A stretch of 24,157 nt of DNA from CBDUMN01 sp965368335 (GTDB taxonomy: Bacteria > Pseudomonadota > Alphaproteobacteria > Rhodospirillales > JAPHRK01): NCBI GenBank assembly GCA_965368335.1, contig CBDUMN010000051.1, positions 1-24,157 on the forward strand, in the 5' to 3' direction. The notes beneath the pieces are model-generated. The model was not told the origin of the DNA. It searched no databases and saw nothing but the letters and a program-made list of their open reading frames with translations. Positions 22,837 to 24,157 of this stretch are shown here, in pieces; positions within the stretch are counted from its first letter, which is position 1; each line of letters starts with the position of its first letter. The translations under genes and the position numbers were made by a program.

Positions 22837-23076
22837 GTGAAAGCCAAGGTTCATGTAACGCTTAAGAACGGGGTTCTCGATCCCCAGGGTAAAGCGGTTG
22901 AGCACGCCCTTGATTCGCTCGGCTTTTCCGGCGTCGATGCGGTTCGTCAGGGCAAATACATTGAGATCGACTTGGCCGACGGCGACAAAGCCGAAGCCGA
23001 AAAGAATGTCGAAGAGATGTGCAAGAAGCTCCTCGCCAACACCGTGATCGAGAACTACCGGTTCGAGATCGAGTAA
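22837..23076 (+). CDS. purS: Phosphoribosylformylglycinamidine synthase subunit PurS
   Basis: The 79-residue PurS is the small bridging subunit that, with PurQ and PurL, makes the three-part FGAM synthase and helps pass ammonia from PurQ to PurL. The sequence 'KVHVTLKNGVLDPQGKAVEH' near the start and 'VRQGKYIEIDL' in the middle are diagnostic. The start is GTG at 22837 with AAGGGAT upstream. A strong hairpin follows 8 nt after its stop, before purQ. Confidence 0.94.
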   Translation: MKAKVHVTLKNGVLDPQGKAVEHALDSLGFSGVDAVRQGKYIEIDLADGDKAEAEKNVEEMCKKLLANTVIENYRFEIE

Positions 23077-23084
23077 ACCCTTCC

Positions 23085-23118
23085 GGGCGGTTCAACGAGA
23101 ACCGCCCTTTCTCTTTTC
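23085..23118 (+). terminator. Hairpin with T-rich tail between purS and purQ
   Basis: A perfect 9-bp stem GGGCGGTTC / GAACCGCCC with a 5-nt loop (AACGA) is followed by TTTCTCTTTTC. It looks like an intrinsic terminator but lies inside the pur operon, 28 nt before the purQ ATG. It probably acts as a partial terminator or mRNA stability element that lowers expression of purQ and purL relative to purS. Confidence 0.75.
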
Positions 23119-23135
23119 AAAAGACAGGGTCGGAA

Positions 23136-23825
23136 ATGAAAGCTGCCGTCATCGTCTTTCCCGGGTCCAACTGCGACCGTGACATGAAAGTCGCCCTCGC
23201 CCAATCCATGGGGTCTGATCCCCTTATGGTCTGGCACGGCGACGCCGATTTCCCCGAAGTGGATCTGATCGTCCTGCCGGGCGGTTTCTCCTACGGCGAC
23301 TACCTGCGCTGCGGGGCCATGAGCGCCAACTCGCCGGTCATGCGCGAGGTCATCCGACGCGCAGACAAGGGCGTCCACGTTCTTGGCGTTTGCAACGGTT
23401 TCCAGATTTTGACGGAGGCCGGATTGTTGCCCGGCGCATTGATGCGCAATGCTGGCATTAAGTTCATCTGCAAGGATGTGCCGCTCAGGGTCGAGAATGC
23501 CGAAACGCCATTCACCCAAGGTTACGACAAGGGACAGGTGATCAACGTTCCCGTGGCGCACCACGACGGCAACTACTTCGCCGATGGCGAAACCCTCAAG
23601 CAGATTGAAGGCGATGGTCAGGTGGCCTTCCGCTACGCCCATCCAACGGGCTTGGTGGACGACGCAGCCAACCCCAACGGCTCGCTCGACAACATCGCGG
23701 GCGTATTTAACAAACGGCGCACGATCCTCGGCATGATGCCGCACCCCGAGCGCCTTGCCGACCCGGAACTGGGCGGCATTGACGGCAAACCCATGTTCGA
23801 CGGATTGGTGGAGGCCCTGGGCTGA
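23136..23825 (+). CDS. purQ: Phosphoribosylformylglycinamidine synthase subunit PurQ
   Basis: The 229-residue class I glutamine amidotransferase supplies ammonia for FGAM synthase. The nucleophile is C86 in 'GVCNGFQIL' and the rest of the triad is H203 and E205 in 'PHPER'. It begins 'MKAAVIVFPGSNCDRDM', the normal PurQ start, so the ATG at 23136 is chosen over the open extension back to 23019, which would overlap purS. Its TGA shares one base with the ATG of purL (TGATG), so the two subunits are probably coupled. Confidence 0.95.
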   Translation: MKAAVIVFPGSNCDRDMKVALAQSMGSDPLMVWHGDADFPEVDLIVLPGGFSYGDYLRCGAMSANSPVMREVIRRADKGVHVLGVCNGFQILTEAGLLPGALMRNAGIKFICKDVPLRVENAETPFTQGYDKGQVINVPVAHHDGNYFADGETLKQIEGDGQVAFRYAHPTGLVDDAANPNGSLDNIAGVFNKRRTILGMMPHPERLADPELGGIDGKPMFDGLVEALG

Positions 23826-24157
23826 TGAGTGAAATTACCCCGGAAATCGTCGCCGAGCACGGCTTGAGCGAAGACGAATACCAAGAAGTTCTCAAGATCA
23901 TGGGGCGCGAGCCCAACCTGACGGAGCTTGGCATCTTCTCGGTTATGTGGAGCGAACACTGCTCCTACAAATCCTCGAAAAAGTGGCTCAAGACCCTGCC
24001 GACCGAGCAACCCTGGGTGATTTGCGGTCCCGGCGAGAACGCGGGCATCATCGATATCGGCGACGGCGACGCGATCATCTTCAAGATGGAGAGCCACAAC
24101 CACCCGAGCTACATCGAACCCTACCAGGGCGCGGCGACCGGCGTCGGCGGCATCCTG
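23825..24157 (+). CDS. purL: Phosphoribosylformylglycinamidine synthase subunit PurL, N-terminal part
   Basis: The first 111 codons of purL are present and the gene runs off the right edge. The read part contains 'MGREPNLTELGIFSVMWSEH' and 'CSYKSSKKWL', then 'VICGPGENAG' and 'MESHNHPSYIEPYQGAATGV', all strongly conserved in the synthetase subunit that uses ATP and PurQ-derived ammonia to make FGAM. It starts at the ATG overlapping the purQ stop by one base. The presence of purS and purQ shows it is the small, three-component type of PurL. Confidence 0.95.
   Translation, partial: MSEITPEIVAEHGLSEDEYQEVLKIMGREPNLTELGIFSVMWSEHCSYKSSKKWLKTLPTEQPWVICGPGENAGIIDIGDGDAIIFKMESHNHPSYIEPYQGAATGVGGIL

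Overview
The window looks like the chromosome of a free-living alphaproteobacterium, most likely a Rhodospirillales-type marine or freshwater organism. This rests on a purine cluster that includes the F1-ATPase zeta inhibitor (DUF1476, an alphaproteobacterial family) beside purC-purS-purQ-purL, on moderately GC-rich codon use, and on the mix of NnrS, energy-taxis and MoxR/Bat genes. No rRNA, tRNA, insertion sequence, phage gene or CRISPR array was seen. Genus cannot be decided from the sequence alone.

Layout. (1) 1-3419, minus strand: a MoxR AAA+ ATPase, a DUF58 protein, a DUF4381 protein and two von Willebrand (BatA/BatB-like) membrane proteins; the last one runs off the left edge. The genes abut or overlap by 4 nt. 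(2) 3631-9078, plus strand: an orphan membrane histidine kinase with two near-duplicate PAS domains, NnrS, and an MFS transporter translationally coupled to an acyl-CoA dehydrogenase. (3) 9169-10619: purB with its terminator; PurB carries an unusual C-terminal insertion. (4) 10811-13519: a small secreted two-cysteine protein, then a PAS protein overlapping a membrane chemoreceptor. Together these two look like an Aer receptor split in two, comparable to Campylobacter CetB/CetA. (5) 13535-14897, minus strand: a 42-residue membrane protein and an AraC-type regulator. (6) 15035-20323, plus strand: a five-gene run of overlapping or abutting genes encoding an NAD-dependent epimerase/dehydratase, a secreted YfaP-like protein, a secreted c-type cytochrome fused to a Vgb-like beta-propeller, a bile-acid/sodium-symporter-family carrier and an MFS transporter. 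Its job is unknown. (7) 20350-24157: a second small membrane protein that shares a motif with the first, the ATPase zeta inhibitor, an NRDE-family protein, and then purC-purS-purQ-purL. A 28-codon leader ORF overlaps the purC start and a strong hairpin lies between purS and purQ.

The most unusual items are the pair of related 42- and 45-residue single-pass membrane proteins sharing a PxxMxxxGVxLYxxxG pattern, the split Aer-like pair, the five-gene oxidoreductase/transporter operon with its heme-propeller fusion, and the small leader ORF at purC. Regions 3 to 7 suggest that a block of accessory genes of about 10 kb sits between purB and the rest of a purine cluster that is usually more compact in relatives; that comparison is from memory.
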